Assembly: GCA_012295225.1 (NCBI GenBank)
Contig: WMKK01000007.1
Coordinates: 726,605 to 790,604 of the forward strand
Direction: 5' to 3'
Source: Ostreococcus mediterraneus
Lineage: Eukaryota > Chlorophyta > Mamiellophyceae > Mamiellales > Bathycoccaceae
DNA length: 64,000 nt
In this document: piece after piece, positions 45,841 to 53,940 of the stretch
Position numbering within the stretch: position 1 is the stretch's first letter
Layout of the letters: the number at the start of each line of letters is the position of its first letter
Position numbers and translations under genes: made by a program
The notes under the pieces: model-generated
Databases searched by the model: none
What the model was told of the DNA's origin: nothing
Seen by the model: the letters and a program-made list of their open reading frames with translations, nothing else

Positions 45841-48735
45841 TTATCTTGTGCCGTACGCGGCTTGCGCTCGCCTCGCTGCTGGCGTGACTTTAAATTCGCG
45901 CGCACGTCCTAGTAATTCAGTCTGTAGCGTCCTACGATGCGCGGCTGATCGTTCAAGTCGCTCTGTGGCCAGTGCCAAATCGCTCTCGAGGTTCTCGATG
46001 CGTTTCAAATCTTCAGGGCGTGCCTCGCGGTTTTCGTACATCGCACGCCATTTAGACGTTTCCGCGCACGACGCCGATAACGCATCATTCGCTGCGCGCG
46101 TCGCCGCTTCGCTCGAACTCTGCATGCGCATAATCGTTTTCTTATTTTCGCTCTTGATGGAACTAACGTCGCTTTCGTGCGCGTATACAGCTGCCGCCAA
46201 GGCTTCGCGTGACTTTTCATTCTCCATCGATCGTTCGAGCGCTTCTGCGGCGAGTTCTTCGCGCGTGCGCCGCACTTGGTCGCGGAGACTTTCGCGTTCA
46301 AGCTCGAGAGCGGTGCTCACTGTCAGGCATGATTCAAGCTTAGTCTCGTACTCGCGCTCTAAGTATTCGAGCTCTTTTGCGTGCTCGTCGTGTGCACGCT
46401 TGAGGTCGCTCGCCCTGTCCAGGCGCAATTTTTCAGCCAACTCTTCGAGGCGCATCGCATGCTGCGCCTCGACCTCGCCGACCGCAAGTCGAACGGCTTC
46501 GGACATTGCACGTTTTAAATGCCGTTCGTGATCTTCATGCATCAATTCGAGGCGCTCGGCATGAGACGTCGATAAGGTCTCGATTTCATTGGCGTGCGAC
46601 GCAGACATTGAACTCACGCGTCGCTCAAAATCGGCTCGTAAATCTGCAACGTCCTTTTCGTAGCGCGCCGTGCGCTCGATCTTCTGCTCATCGTGCTCGC
46701 GTTTTGCGCTGCTCAACTCTTCTCGTAACTCGCGTTCGACGGCTTGATACGCATCCGAGACGTTTGCCACGGCTCGAGTGCAATCCGCCCGCGCGCGCGC
46801 CGTGAGTTCCGTGGTCAATCGCTCCATGGCGCTTTCGTGCGTTCGCTGCAACTCTTTGAGCGCACACTCGACGTTTTCAGCTGTTTTACGCTCCCATATC
46901 GCGTTCAAGCGTTCGATTTCTTTCCTTGACATGTGCTCGGCCTCGAGACGCCGCGTTTCGTACTCCATCGCTCGTTCACCGAGTTCATTTTCCATTTTAT
47001 GCACCAAAGCCTCAACCGATTGCAGGGCGATTTTAGACTCGCGCGCGTCATCCTTAAGTGCGAGCTCTTTCACGCGAAACGCCGATGTGGTGCGTTCAAG
47101 TTCTGTCTCAAGCGTCCGCACGCGAATTTGCGCCGCTTCACTGACGTGTTTAGCCTCGAGCGCGCGCGCGTTGGCACTTTCAATTTCAGATTGCAAAACG
47201 CCGCGCTCGTCTCGCCATTGCGTTTCGCGTTTGGCCCACGAGCGTTCGACGGATTCCACCTCGCTCGCACGCTCTGCTTCAATCTCCCGCACGCACTCTG
47301 CTTGAGTGTCTAAAATGTGTGCATGCCGAGCCGCACACTCAACTTCCATCGCTTTGAGCCTCGCTTCATACGATGCTGAAAGCTCTTCGCGCTCGCGCTC
47401 GTATGTCGACTGTTGCGCTTCCATCGCTCGTTTGCATTCGAGCTCTTCTCGACGCCGCGCCGATTCGCTCTCCCCGAGCTCATCTCGCGTCGTTTGCACG
47501 CATACATTTAGAGCATCAATTTGTACGGCTTGCGCGCGATCGCTTGCGTCGCGTTCAGCGCGCATATCATCCATAACTCGCGTCAACTCGCTTCGTTCCT
47601 TGATGCTCGCGACGTACGCGTCTTGCGCTTGACTTAATTTCTCCGCCGCGTCTGTCGACAACGCCGTGAGACGCTCTACTTCACCCGTCAACTCGCGTAT
47701 GCGCGTTTCATGCGCGCTTGCAGTGATGCGCAACGCATCGAGCGTGTCCCCTCGCGATGCGTAATCGATGTGAAGCGCATCTAACGCGTCTCGCGCCGAA
47801 GTGTGCGCGACACGCGTCGCTTGGAGCTCGGATTCAGCCTCGCCCAATGTCTTTTCAAGAAATTCATACGCCACGCGCTGTCGTTCGTACTTGTCGTGCG
47901 CCTTGGTGCGCTCATCAGTGAGCATACGGTCGACATCATCACGCATCGCACGAATTTCCGCGTCTTTGTCATCCAGCAAACGTCGAGCGGCGTCGTCGCT
48001 CGCGGCGCTCGCGGCGTTGACTTTTTCAATCTCTGTCGCGCACGTCGCTCGTAGTTCCGCCAAATCATGCTCGAATTCTCGCTCAAGCCGTGCGCGTTCA
48101 TCGCGCTCAAATTCAATATCGCGCATCAGTCGCGCCTCGGTCGCTCTCGCGCTCTCGACGACGCGCATACGCGTCTCTGTTTCCACGCGTAACGCCTCTT
48201 CGCGCGCCCGCTCCGTCGCCTCGCGCGCGCGTTGACATTCTTCTCGCATCTCACGCACCACGCGCGCACTCAACGCCTCTCGCTCGGCGTCACGCATCGC
48301 ATGCGCGCTCTGTGCGCGCTCCAATTCGCATCGCACGCGCGCCTCGGCGTCGTCCGTGCTCACAATCACCATCGCCCGCGTCCGCGCTCGATGCGCCCGC
48401 GCCTCCACCGCGCGCCGGTGCTCCACATCTTCCCGCGCCTGTACCTCACGAACGATCGCATTCGACGCCTCGTATCGCGTCAGTGCCAACGCCCGCGCGT
48501 GGGCGCGCTCGGCATCGTCGCGTTCGTCCCTCGCATCCTCGCACGCCGCGTGTAACGTGCACACCACGCGAGTCAACTGTGCAATCTTTGTCGACTGCAC
48601 CGATGATGATGATGATGATGGCGATGCGCATCGTTCGTCGGTCGCGGTCGCGGTCGCGGTCGCGGTCGCGGCGGTCGCGGCGACGCCGTCGTCGTCGGTG
48701 CGTCGTGTGCGACCGTCGGCGCGCTGCGGTGGCAT
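45841..48735 (-). CDS. Long coiled-coil protein, function unknown
   Basis: A 964-residue protein that is almost entirely alpha-helical coiled coil from residue ~50 to ~930, rich in Arg, Glu and Ala. The N-terminal ~45 residues are low complexity (Ala-Thr repeats from a hexanucleotide repeat and an Ser run). Near the C-terminus, WRAMYENREARPEDLKRIEN followed by LESDLALATERL resembles an element found in FAM184-type and some centrosomal or ciliary coiled-coil proteins, a weak hint only. The terminal ~25 residues are basic and non-helical. No membrane segment. Convergent with the plastid uS13 gene and about 250 bp from the divergent CLC gene. Length and composition would also suit an SMC-like or cytoskeletal tether, but no ATPase heads exist. 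Confidence 0.7.
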   Translation of the reverse strand: MPPQRADGRTRRTDDDGVAATAATATATATATDERCASPSSSSSSVQSTKIAQLTRVVCTLHAACEDARDERDDAERAHARALALTRYEASNAIVREVQAREDVEHRRAVEARAHRARTRAMVIVSTDDAEARVRCELERAQSAHAMRDAEREALSARVVREMREECQRAREATERAREEALRVETETRMRVVESARATEARLMRDIEFERDERARLEREFEHDLAELRATCATEIEKVNAASAASDDAARRLLDDKDAEIRAMRDDVDRMLTDERTKAHDKYERQRVAYEFLEKTLGEAESELQATRVAHTSARDALDALHIDYASRGDTLDALRITASAHETRIRELTGEVERLTALSTDAAEKLSQAQDAYVASIKERSELTRVMDDMRAERDASDRAQAVQIDALNVCVQTTRDELGESESARRREELECKRAMEAQQSTYEREREELSASYEARLKAMEVECAARHAHILDTQAECVREIEAERASEVESVERSWAKRETQWRDERGVLQSEIESANARALEAKHVSEAAQIRVRTLETELERTTSAFRVKELALKDDARESKIALQSVEALVHKMENELGERAMEYETRRLEAEHMSRKEIERLNAIWERKTAENVECALKELQRTHESAMERLTTELTARARADCTRAVANVSDAYQAVERELREELSSAKREHDEQKIERTARYEKDVADLRADFERRVSSMSASHANEIETLSTSHAERLELMHEDHERHLKRAMSEAVRLAVGEVEAQHAMRLEELAEKLRLDRASDLKRAHDEHAKELEYLEREYETKLESCLTVSTALELERESLRDQVRRTREELAAEALERSMENEKSREALAAAVYAHESDVSSIKSENKKTIMRMQSSSEAATRAANDALSASCAETSKWRAMYENREARPEDLKRIENLESDLALATERLERSAAHRRTLQTELLGRAREFKVTPAARRAQAAYGTR
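48641..48672. repeat. Hexanucleotide repeat encoding (AT)n
   Basis: About five copies of GGTCGC in plus orientation, coding the Ala-Thr tract in the N-terminus of the minus-strand coiled-coil protein. Adjacent (GAT)n at 48602-48620 codes its Ser run. Confidence 0.75.
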
Positions 48736-48851
48736 CTGTCGCGACGAGGAATGCGACGCCGAGCGATGGGATGGCGCGGGCTGGGGACTCGGTGCGTCGT
48801 GTGGTGTGACGGTTCATATTCCTATTCGAAAAACGCGGGACTGTGCGACGC

Positions 48852-48853
<2 letters not shown>

Positions 48854-48886
<33 letters not shown>
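48854..48886. repeat. (GAC)11 microsatellite in divergent intergenic region
   Basis: Eleven perfect GAC units in the 249-bp gap between the coiled-coil gene start (48735) and the CLC start (48985). Unlike most such tracts in this window it is not in a predicted coding region, so it may sit in a 5 prime leader or promoter. Confidence 0.8.
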
Positions 48887-48889
<3 letters not shown>

Positions 48890-48984
48890 TGTTGACGACG
48901 CGTGATATCGTGAGATAGAACGGAACGCGCGGTGTGCGAGTGGCGGCGCCGACGACGACGACGCGAGAGGTTCGTTGCGCATCG

Positions 48985-51408
48985 ATGTCGACGCAGCGGC
49001 TGTTGGATACCGAGACTGGGGGCGTCGGCGAGGACGAGAGCGGATACGCGAGCGATGACGACGACGTGGACGATGTGAATGGTGAAAGTCACGATGTGGT
49101 GGCGCGTACGAGCACGTGGCGCGGGTTTACCGCGCGTACGACGTCGTTGTGGGCTGGGGACGACAGGGACGTCGAGGACGAGGACGAGGACGAGGGCGTG
49201 GAGTCTTTGGATTCCAACGACGTAGATTCGCATTGGAGTCGACGGAGTGCGGGGAAAACGCGAGGTTTTGCGGCGAAGTGGATCGTGACTGCCATCATTG
49301 GGTGTTCAATCGGCGTCATTGCGTTCGCGCTGGATGTTGCCGTAAGTTTTGCGTTTCGCGCGCGTCGGGCGTTGTTTACGATTGGGTTGGAACACGTACA
49401 CGTGGTGTTTGGTTTGACGTTGTTCGCCGTGAGTGGGGTTTTGTTGACGCTATGTGCGAGTGCGCTTACCGTGTACGTCGCTCCCGCGGCGAAGGGTGCT
49501 GGGATGGCGTATGTGATGTCTTTTTTGAATGGCGTTCACGTGCCTCGATCGCTCGACACCAAGACGTTGGTTGCGAAATGGCTCGGAGTCGTCTGTTCGG
49601 TATCGAGCGGGCTCATCGTCGGCCCAGAAGGACCGTTGGTGCACATGGGAACCGCCGTTGCGGCGTTGTTTACTCGCGGACGCGCATCAGGCGTGGTTCT
49701 ACGTCGTCGATTTGACGTGGATTTATTCGCGAGCGACGAAGAGCGCAACGATTTCTTGTGCGCAGGCGTCGCTGCCGGCCTCGCCGCGGCGTTCGGTTCG
49801 CCTGTCGGTGGTGTTTTGTTCGCATTGGAGGAAGCCAGCACGCATTGGTCTAAAGAAAGCACCACACATCGCGCGTTGTTCGCAGCAACGCTCGCGACAT
49901 TCATCTTGGCATTGTGCCGCGCGAAATCATCTTCACAATATACGTCCATGACGTCTCCAGGGTTACTCGTCATCGGAGACGTATCGAGCACGTACTACTT
50001 GATTGAACTACCATTTTTTGCGCTTCTTGCTGCGTGCTGCGGCGTCGTGAGTGGCGTCCTCACTCGAACAATTGTGCTTCTGAGCCGAATCACTGCGCCG
50101 AGAACGAATCGACGTCGAGTCGCGCAAGCGCTCATGACGTCGTCCTTGTGCACGTCCATCTTTTGCGTCGTCGCCTTCGTTAGTGGCACGTGTAAACCCA
50201 TGGAATCGCCCGACGTACAGGCGTGGCATGAGGAAGTGGGCATGCGTTTGTGGTGTAAAAGCCCAGACGAATACAACGACGTCGGCAGCGTACTGCTGTC
50301 AAATCACAACGGCGTCCTGACGTGGATTTTAGGCGCGCCCGATGGCGCATTTTCTCTCAAAGCACTCGTATATTGCTTTGTCACGACATTGTTTGGACTG
50401 TGCGCCGCTGCGAATTTGTACGTGCCCGCTGGGTTGTTCATGCCCACAATTTTGTGGGGCGCGATTTCAGGTCGCGCGGCGTCGTTGGTCATCAAGCATT
50501 CGTTCGCCTCACTCGGGGAAATCAGCTTAAATCCGCACGCATACGCAATAGTCGGCGCAACCGCGGCGTTGGCGGGTACGTTTCGTGGAGCGTCGATTTC
50601 AGTCGTCATCATCATGTTCGAAGGCACGGGTACGCACGCGTTTTTACTTCCTTGCCTCGTCGCGGTGGCCATGTCAAATGTGTTTTCATCGTTTGGAGGT
50701 TCGGTGTACGCCGAGCAATTGCGCGCGGCTGGCATTCCATTTTTACATCAAGAACCGCCAAAATCGCTCGACCCGTCGCTCACGGTGGGCGACATTTGCT
50801 CACGCGAAGTGGTGTGTTTCAGCCCCATCGAACGCGTCGGCGTCATCGAACACGCGCTCAAAACAACGCGACACAATGGTTTTCCCATCGTCGCCACGAA
50901 ATCAAAGCGTGTCCTTGGCTTGATTTTACGCAAGCAACTTTTGGTTTTACTTTCGCGCCGAGCATTCATCGAAAACATGATCCACTTACCGACGATTGCC
51001 GAAGACGACGACGAAGAAGAAGACGAACGAGCCGACGCCAATCTGGCCACCAACGCCGAAAACGACGTCGCCCAACGTCGAATCGCCGAATACTGCAAAG
51101 AACTCTCGAATCTGATGCGCACGTACCACCAACGCCGCGACGGCGACGTCGCCCGCGCAGCCTCAACTCGAGCCGCGCGCGCCATCGGCTTGACTGAATC
51201 CGAACGCGCCAAGCGTTGCGATTTAGCCGTCTTCATGCACGTCTCCCCCGTGTGCCTTCGCGCCGACGTCTCCGTCGCCGTCGCGTGGACCATTTTCTCT
51301 CGTTTGCGTCTCCGTCACCTCCCCATCGTCGGTGGTCGTGGCGATACCGACGCCATCGTCGGCGTCGTCGCCAGGCGCGACTTCACGAAACGTCTTCATG
51401 ATGAATAA
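48985..51408 (+). CDS. CLC-family chloride channel/exchanger with CBS domains
   Basis: An 807-residue CLC protein. An acidic N-terminal domain (~95 residues) precedes the membrane core. Core motifs are GLIVGPEGPLVHMG with gating Glu215, and AAGLAAAFGSPVGGVLFALEE with Glu283 at the proton-glutamate position, so it could be an anion/proton exchanger. AANLYVPAGLFMPTILWGA follows. The segment matching the first selectivity motif (normally GSGIP) reads GAGMAYVMSFLNG, with Ala173-region changes at both Ser and Pro positions. Two CBS domains follow (SLTVGDICSREVVCFSPIER onward, and HVSPVCLRADVSVAVAWTIF onward), separated by an acidic insert. Start at MSTQRLLDTE; the longer frame begins with GTG. Endomembrane location is likely but not shown. 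Confidence 0.9.
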   Translation: MSTQRLLDTETGGVGEDESGYASDDDDVDDVNGESHDVVARTSTWRGFTARTTSLWAGDDRDVEDEDEDEGVESLDSNDVDSHWSRRSAGKTRGFAAKWIVTAIIGCSIGVIAFALDVAVSFAFRARRALFTIGLEHVHVVFGLTLFAVSGVLLTLCASALTVYVAPAAKGAGMAYVMSFLNGVHVPRSLDTKTLVAKWLGVVCSVSSGLIVGPEGPLVHMGTAVAALFTRGRASGVVLRRRFDVDLFASDEERNDFLCAGVAAGLAAAFGSPVGGVLFALEEASTHWSKESTTHRALFAATLATFILALCRAKSSSQYTSMTSPGLLVIGDVSSTYYLIELPFFALLAACCGVVSGVLTRTIVLLSRITAPRTNRRRVAQALMTSSLCTSIFCVVAFVSGTCKPMESPDVQAWHEEVGMRLWCKSPDEYNDVGSVLLSNHNGVLTWILGAPDGAFSLKALVYCFVTTLFGLCAAANLYVPAGLFMPTILWGAISGRAASLVIKHSFASLGEISLNPHAYAIVGATAALAGTFRGASISVVIIMFEGTGTHAFLLPCLVAVAMSNVFSSFGGSVYAEQLRAAGIPFLHQEPPKSLDPSLTVGDICSREVVCFSPIERVGVIEHALKTTRHNGFPIVATKSKRVLGLILRKQLLVLLSRRAFIENMIHLPTIAEDDDEEEDERADANLATNAENDVAQRRIAEYCKELSNLMRTYHQRRDGDVARAASTRAARAIGLTESERAKRCDLAVFMHVSPVCLRADVSVAVAWTIFSRLRLRHLPIVGGRGDTDAIVGVVARRDFTKRLHDE

Positions 51409-51473
51409 AATCAGTCGTCGTCATCCTTCATGGTAATACTCACGCGCCGGTTTCGACACTTTTGCGACGATTG

Positions 51474-51656
51474 TCAAACCACATTCGTGCTCGCGCACTG
51501 TTTCAAAATGTAGTGCGTCTCGCAACGCATCGCGCGGTACGTCGTATTCTCAAACGTCGTCGCGTCGCGCGACATCCAACCTCCAAAGTGCTCACCTTCA
51601 TCGTCGGGCTTTGGCCTTTGGGGTGTCTGCGTGCGTCCACGCGCGACGGCACACAT
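51474..51656 (-). CDS. Possible 60-residue small protein
   Basis: ATG-to-TGA frame on the minus strand. The basic/Pro-rich start is followed by a balanced sequence DEGEHFGGWMSRDATTFENT and TYRAMRCETHYILKQCASTN, with two Cys eight residues apart. Its ATG lies only 31 bp from that of the divergent B12D gene, matching the tight divergent spacing seen for other pairs here, and it occupies an otherwise unexplained 279-bp gap. No family recognised. A GTGAGC donor-like site occurs within it, so a spliced alternative is possible, but no CTGAC branch signal supports one. Confidence 0.35.
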   Translation of the reverse strand: MCAVARGRTQTPQRPKPDDEGEHFGGWMSRDATTFENTTYRAMRCETHYILKQCASTNVV

Positions 51657-51687
51657 CGACGACGACGACGACGACGGAGCACGGACG

Positions 51688-52150
51688 ATGAGTAGTCAGT
51701 TTGCAAAGACGTGGTTACGACCAGAGGTACGACCGCGACGCGACGGACGCGGATGTTTTAACGACGCTCGACCGCGCGCGTGGTCCATCGCGGTGGAACG
51801 AACGATCCAGTGGGGTGAATGAATCGCCCTGGGTTTGAACGCACACGAGACTGACGGCACGGCTTCGCGCGATCGCATGGCACGCACGCGTACGAACGCA
51901 GGTGTATCCTATTTTTGTCGCCATCGGGGGCGCGTGCTCGCTGAGCGCGTTCTTTATGACTCGACAACTCGCGACGAGTCCCGGGTTTACCGCGCGCAAG
52001 TCCAAGCGCATGGCGGGCGTGCGCGAAGAACCGGAGGATTTTAAGGAGGGTAAGAACTGGCGTGAGCACGGCGTTCGACGCGCGTTGCGAGGGATGACGC
52101 CGCAAATCATGCCTGGATTGAACTCATCCATGTCTGGCGGTCAGCACTAA
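51688..52150 (+). CDS. B12D/NDUFA4-like mitochondrial protein (two exons)
   Basis: Exons 51688-51726 and 51902-52150 encode 95 residues. Exon 1 gives MSSQFAKTWLRPE and exon 2 starts VYPIFVAIGGACSLSAFFMT; together WLRPEVYPIF is the conserved start of B12D (MLRQ/NDUFA4-like) proteins. The single membrane segment (residues ~15-35) is followed by RQLATSPGFTARKSKRMAG, the family-typical EHGVRRALRGMTPQIMPGLN and a short tail. These proteins associate with mitochondrial respiratory complexes I or IV. Exon 2 alone begins with GTG, and exon 1 alone is a 13-codon stub running into the intron. Intron phase 0, GT-AG, with CTGAC. Confidence 0.88.
51727..51901 (+). other. Intron of B12D gene (175 nt)
   Basis: Donor GTACGA, acceptor GCAG, CTGAC at 51851-51855, 47 nt before the intron end, the longest branch-to-acceptor distance in this window. 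Splicing joins WLRPE to VYPIF. Confidence 0.86.
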
Positions 52151-52625
52151 TAGTACCGGCTGTGCGGCTGCCAGCCGGTTTTTGGACGGTGGATGCGCAA
52201 AGAATACACGACGCTCACCGCTTCGCACGTGTATATCAAACACACGCACACGCGCATCGTGTTGACATCACCGTCGATATGCAGAGACATGCGTTGTAAC
52301 AAAACATACCCAAACGTTAAATACTACCGGTACCAACCAACCGTGAATGACATCTCGCGCGCACGCGGCGACGCCAACGGTTGAGCGTCGCGGCACTCGA
52401 CGCGACGCGTCCTAGACGTTTCGCGCGGGCTAAGTTGCGCATGTCACGTTGCGTCGCTTAAAAATTGTAGACATTATGTTGTTATTGAAAACACGTCACA
52501 GCGGGAAATACCTCGTGTGTCGTTCTGGTCAACTCGCGGTTTGATGGGATATATTGGGAATGTACATGCCAGTCATGCCAGCTTTTATGGAGAAAAATGT
52601 GAGGTTTAGGAGTCGGTTCGTACGC
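52151..52625. other. 475-bp intergenic region, no gene seen
   Basis: Lies between the stops of the convergent B12D gene and the repeat-tailed membrane protein gene. It holds the hairpin described separately and moderately AT-rich sequence from about 52440. I see no convincing coding frame, tRNA or snRNA. It probably contains the two 3 prime untranslated ends. Confidence 0.6.
52155..52183 (+). terminator. Hairpin followed by T-run downstream of B12D
   Basis: A perfect 8-bp stem (ACCGGCTG at 52155-52162 with CAGCCGGT at 52172-52179), a 9-nt loop and five T residues (52179-52183). It begins a few bases after the B12D stop. It resembles an intrinsic or Pol III-type terminator in form; in a nuclear Pol II gene it may instead be a 3 prime-end structure. 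It is not the canonical histone stem-loop sequence. Confidence 0.35.
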
Positions 52626-53441
52626 CTAGGCTTGCTCCGACGTTGGTTTCCGGTTCGGCAAGTTCGGCAAGTTGGGCAAGTTGGGCAAGTTGGGCATCTT
52701 AGGCTTCCATGGCTTTCCGAGCGACTGTGGCTCTTCCCCCGGGTAACCGTGCTGCTGTGGCTCTTCCGCCGGGTAACCGTGCTGCTGTGACTTTTCTGCC
52801 GGGTAGCCAGGCTGGTGCACCTTGGCTTCTTTGGAGTCTTCGTTGCCACACTTGAGCGTCTTCATCGCCTTGTCGACGCGAACGTTCATTCGCGTGAATT
52901 CGTCAAAGCCCGAGATGACGAAACTGCACGTCTTCACGTCAGCCTGCTCGTGCTCGGCGCAAAATTCTTCAAACAAAACCTTCAACGTTTGAATGACGAG
53001 ATCGCCATTGTGATTCTCCCCATCTCGGCACTCTTTGATTTCTCTCAAGGTATTCTCCAAGATGTCCTGGCGCTTTTGCGCGTCAAACATGCAGCCACCC
53101 TTGTTCACCCGCATGTTCACCCCGCAAAGTTCTTCGTACAAGCACCTTGCGTCGTCGTCTGCGCAGCCGATGTCGAAGCGTTCGTCCGGACCTTTCGGCC
53201 CATCGGGAGGACCCTGAACCGGCCCCGTCTTCGGCTGACCCAACATCAAACCCGTCGAGTACGGCGTCGAGACGTACGTCGCCGCCCCAACCGCGAGCAA
53301 CGTCCCTCCGACGATCAACGCCGCGGGCTTCATCCACGACGACGACGCGCGCGCGCGCACCGCCGTCGGCCGTTCCATAATCAACGGATCGCTCTCATCC
53401 TTCATCGACGATTTAAATCGCGCATCGACAACGACACCCAT
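52626..53441 (-). CDS. Single-pass membrane protein with tandem-repeat tail, function unknown
   Basis: A 271-residue type II-like protein. One membrane segment spans residues ~38-57 (KPAALIVGGTLLAVGAATYV), preceded by a short polar N-terminus. The Cys-containing globular part (CADDDARCLYEELCGVNMRV, GCMFDAQKRQDILENTLREI, CRDGENHNGDL, VKTCSFVISGFDEF, TLKCGNED) has about eight Cys that could form disulfides in a lumen or outside the cell. The tail carries three 10-residue units (HGYPAEEPQQ type) followed by an LPN tripeptide repeat. No family recognised. Start at the first ATG; the longer frame begins with TTG. Confidence 0.75.
   Translation of the reverse strand: MGVVVDARFKSSMKDESDPLIMERPTAVRARASSSWMKPAALIVGGTLLAVGAATYVSTPYSTGLMLGQPKTGPVQGPPDGPKGPDERFDIGCADDDARCLYEELCGVNMRVNKGGCMFDAQKRQDILENTLREIKECRDGENHNGDLVIQTLKVLFEEFCAEHEQADVKTCSFVISGFDEFTRMNVRVDKAMKTLKCGNEDSKEAKVHQPGYPAEKSQQHGYPAEEPQQHGYPGEEPQSLGKPWKPKMPNLPNLPNLPNLPNRKPTSEQA
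52653..52697. repeat. 9-bp tandem repeat (five copies) encoding LPN repeats
   Basis: Five direct copies of GTTSGGCAA in plus orientation inside the membrane protein gene, coding repeated Leu-Pro-Asn on the minus strand. Confidence 0.85.
52711..52820. repeat. 30-bp tandem repeat encoding HGYPAEEPQQ units
   Basis: Two near-identical full 30-bp units (52741-52770 and 52771-52800) flanked by partial units on both sides. Adjacent to the 9-bp repeat in the same gene. Copy number is likely to vary between strains. Confidence 0.85.
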
Positions 53442-53940
53442 ATTCGTCACGACTGTCAATCAACGAAAACCTCCGTCGTCTTGGTGTTGGTTTGGTGTTC
53501 AAACCGATCGACCCGTGCGTTCGTGCGTTCGCGCGTTCGTCGACGTCGCGCGCTCGTGATCGCACCGCGGCGATGGGTGCGATGGGTGTTCGTGCGCGTG
53601 TTCGTCGAGTCCGTGCACCACGATCGCGCGTGCGTCGTGTCGCGTCGCGTCAGCGAGTGACGATCGACACGGCATCCAACACCAACATCGCCAGGCGCAC
53701 CGCGTCACTTGCCGATCGACGCCGCCGCCACAAACCCACGGCGCGCTTTGGTGTCGCGCGCGCGAGAGAGAGGGAGAGATCACGACGCGGTCGGCGTCGT
53801 CGCGCGTCGCGCATCGCCGACGGCGTGACCGACGGGTGCGACGGGTCGACGACTTTAGTGATGGCGACCGACCGAGTGTACCCAAAACGACCCATCGCGT
53901 CGCGCGGCGTCGCGCGCCGCCCCGCACACGGCGTCGCGCG
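53442..53940. promoter_or_regulatory. 499-bp divergent intergenic region
   Basis: Separates the starts of the repeat-tailed membrane protein (53441, minus) and the SET protein (53941, plus). It is long for this window. Open frames cross it on both strands but are Arg-rich with no recognisable product, as expected of GC-rich shadow frames. No clear TATA element was seen. An upstream exon for either gene is possible but I found no supported splice pair. Confidence 0.5.

Noticed and set aside
51421-51656. Splicing of the small minus-strand frame next to B12D using a GTGAGC donor and AAACAG acceptor
   Set aside because: The junction would be in frame, but no CTGAC branch signal lies near the acceptor, unlike all seven supported introns.
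52151-52625. Search for U6 or other snRNA or tRNA in the intergenic region
   Set aside because: No U6-like conserved sequence, tRNA cloverleaf or B-box was recognised by eye; a covariance-model search would be decisive.
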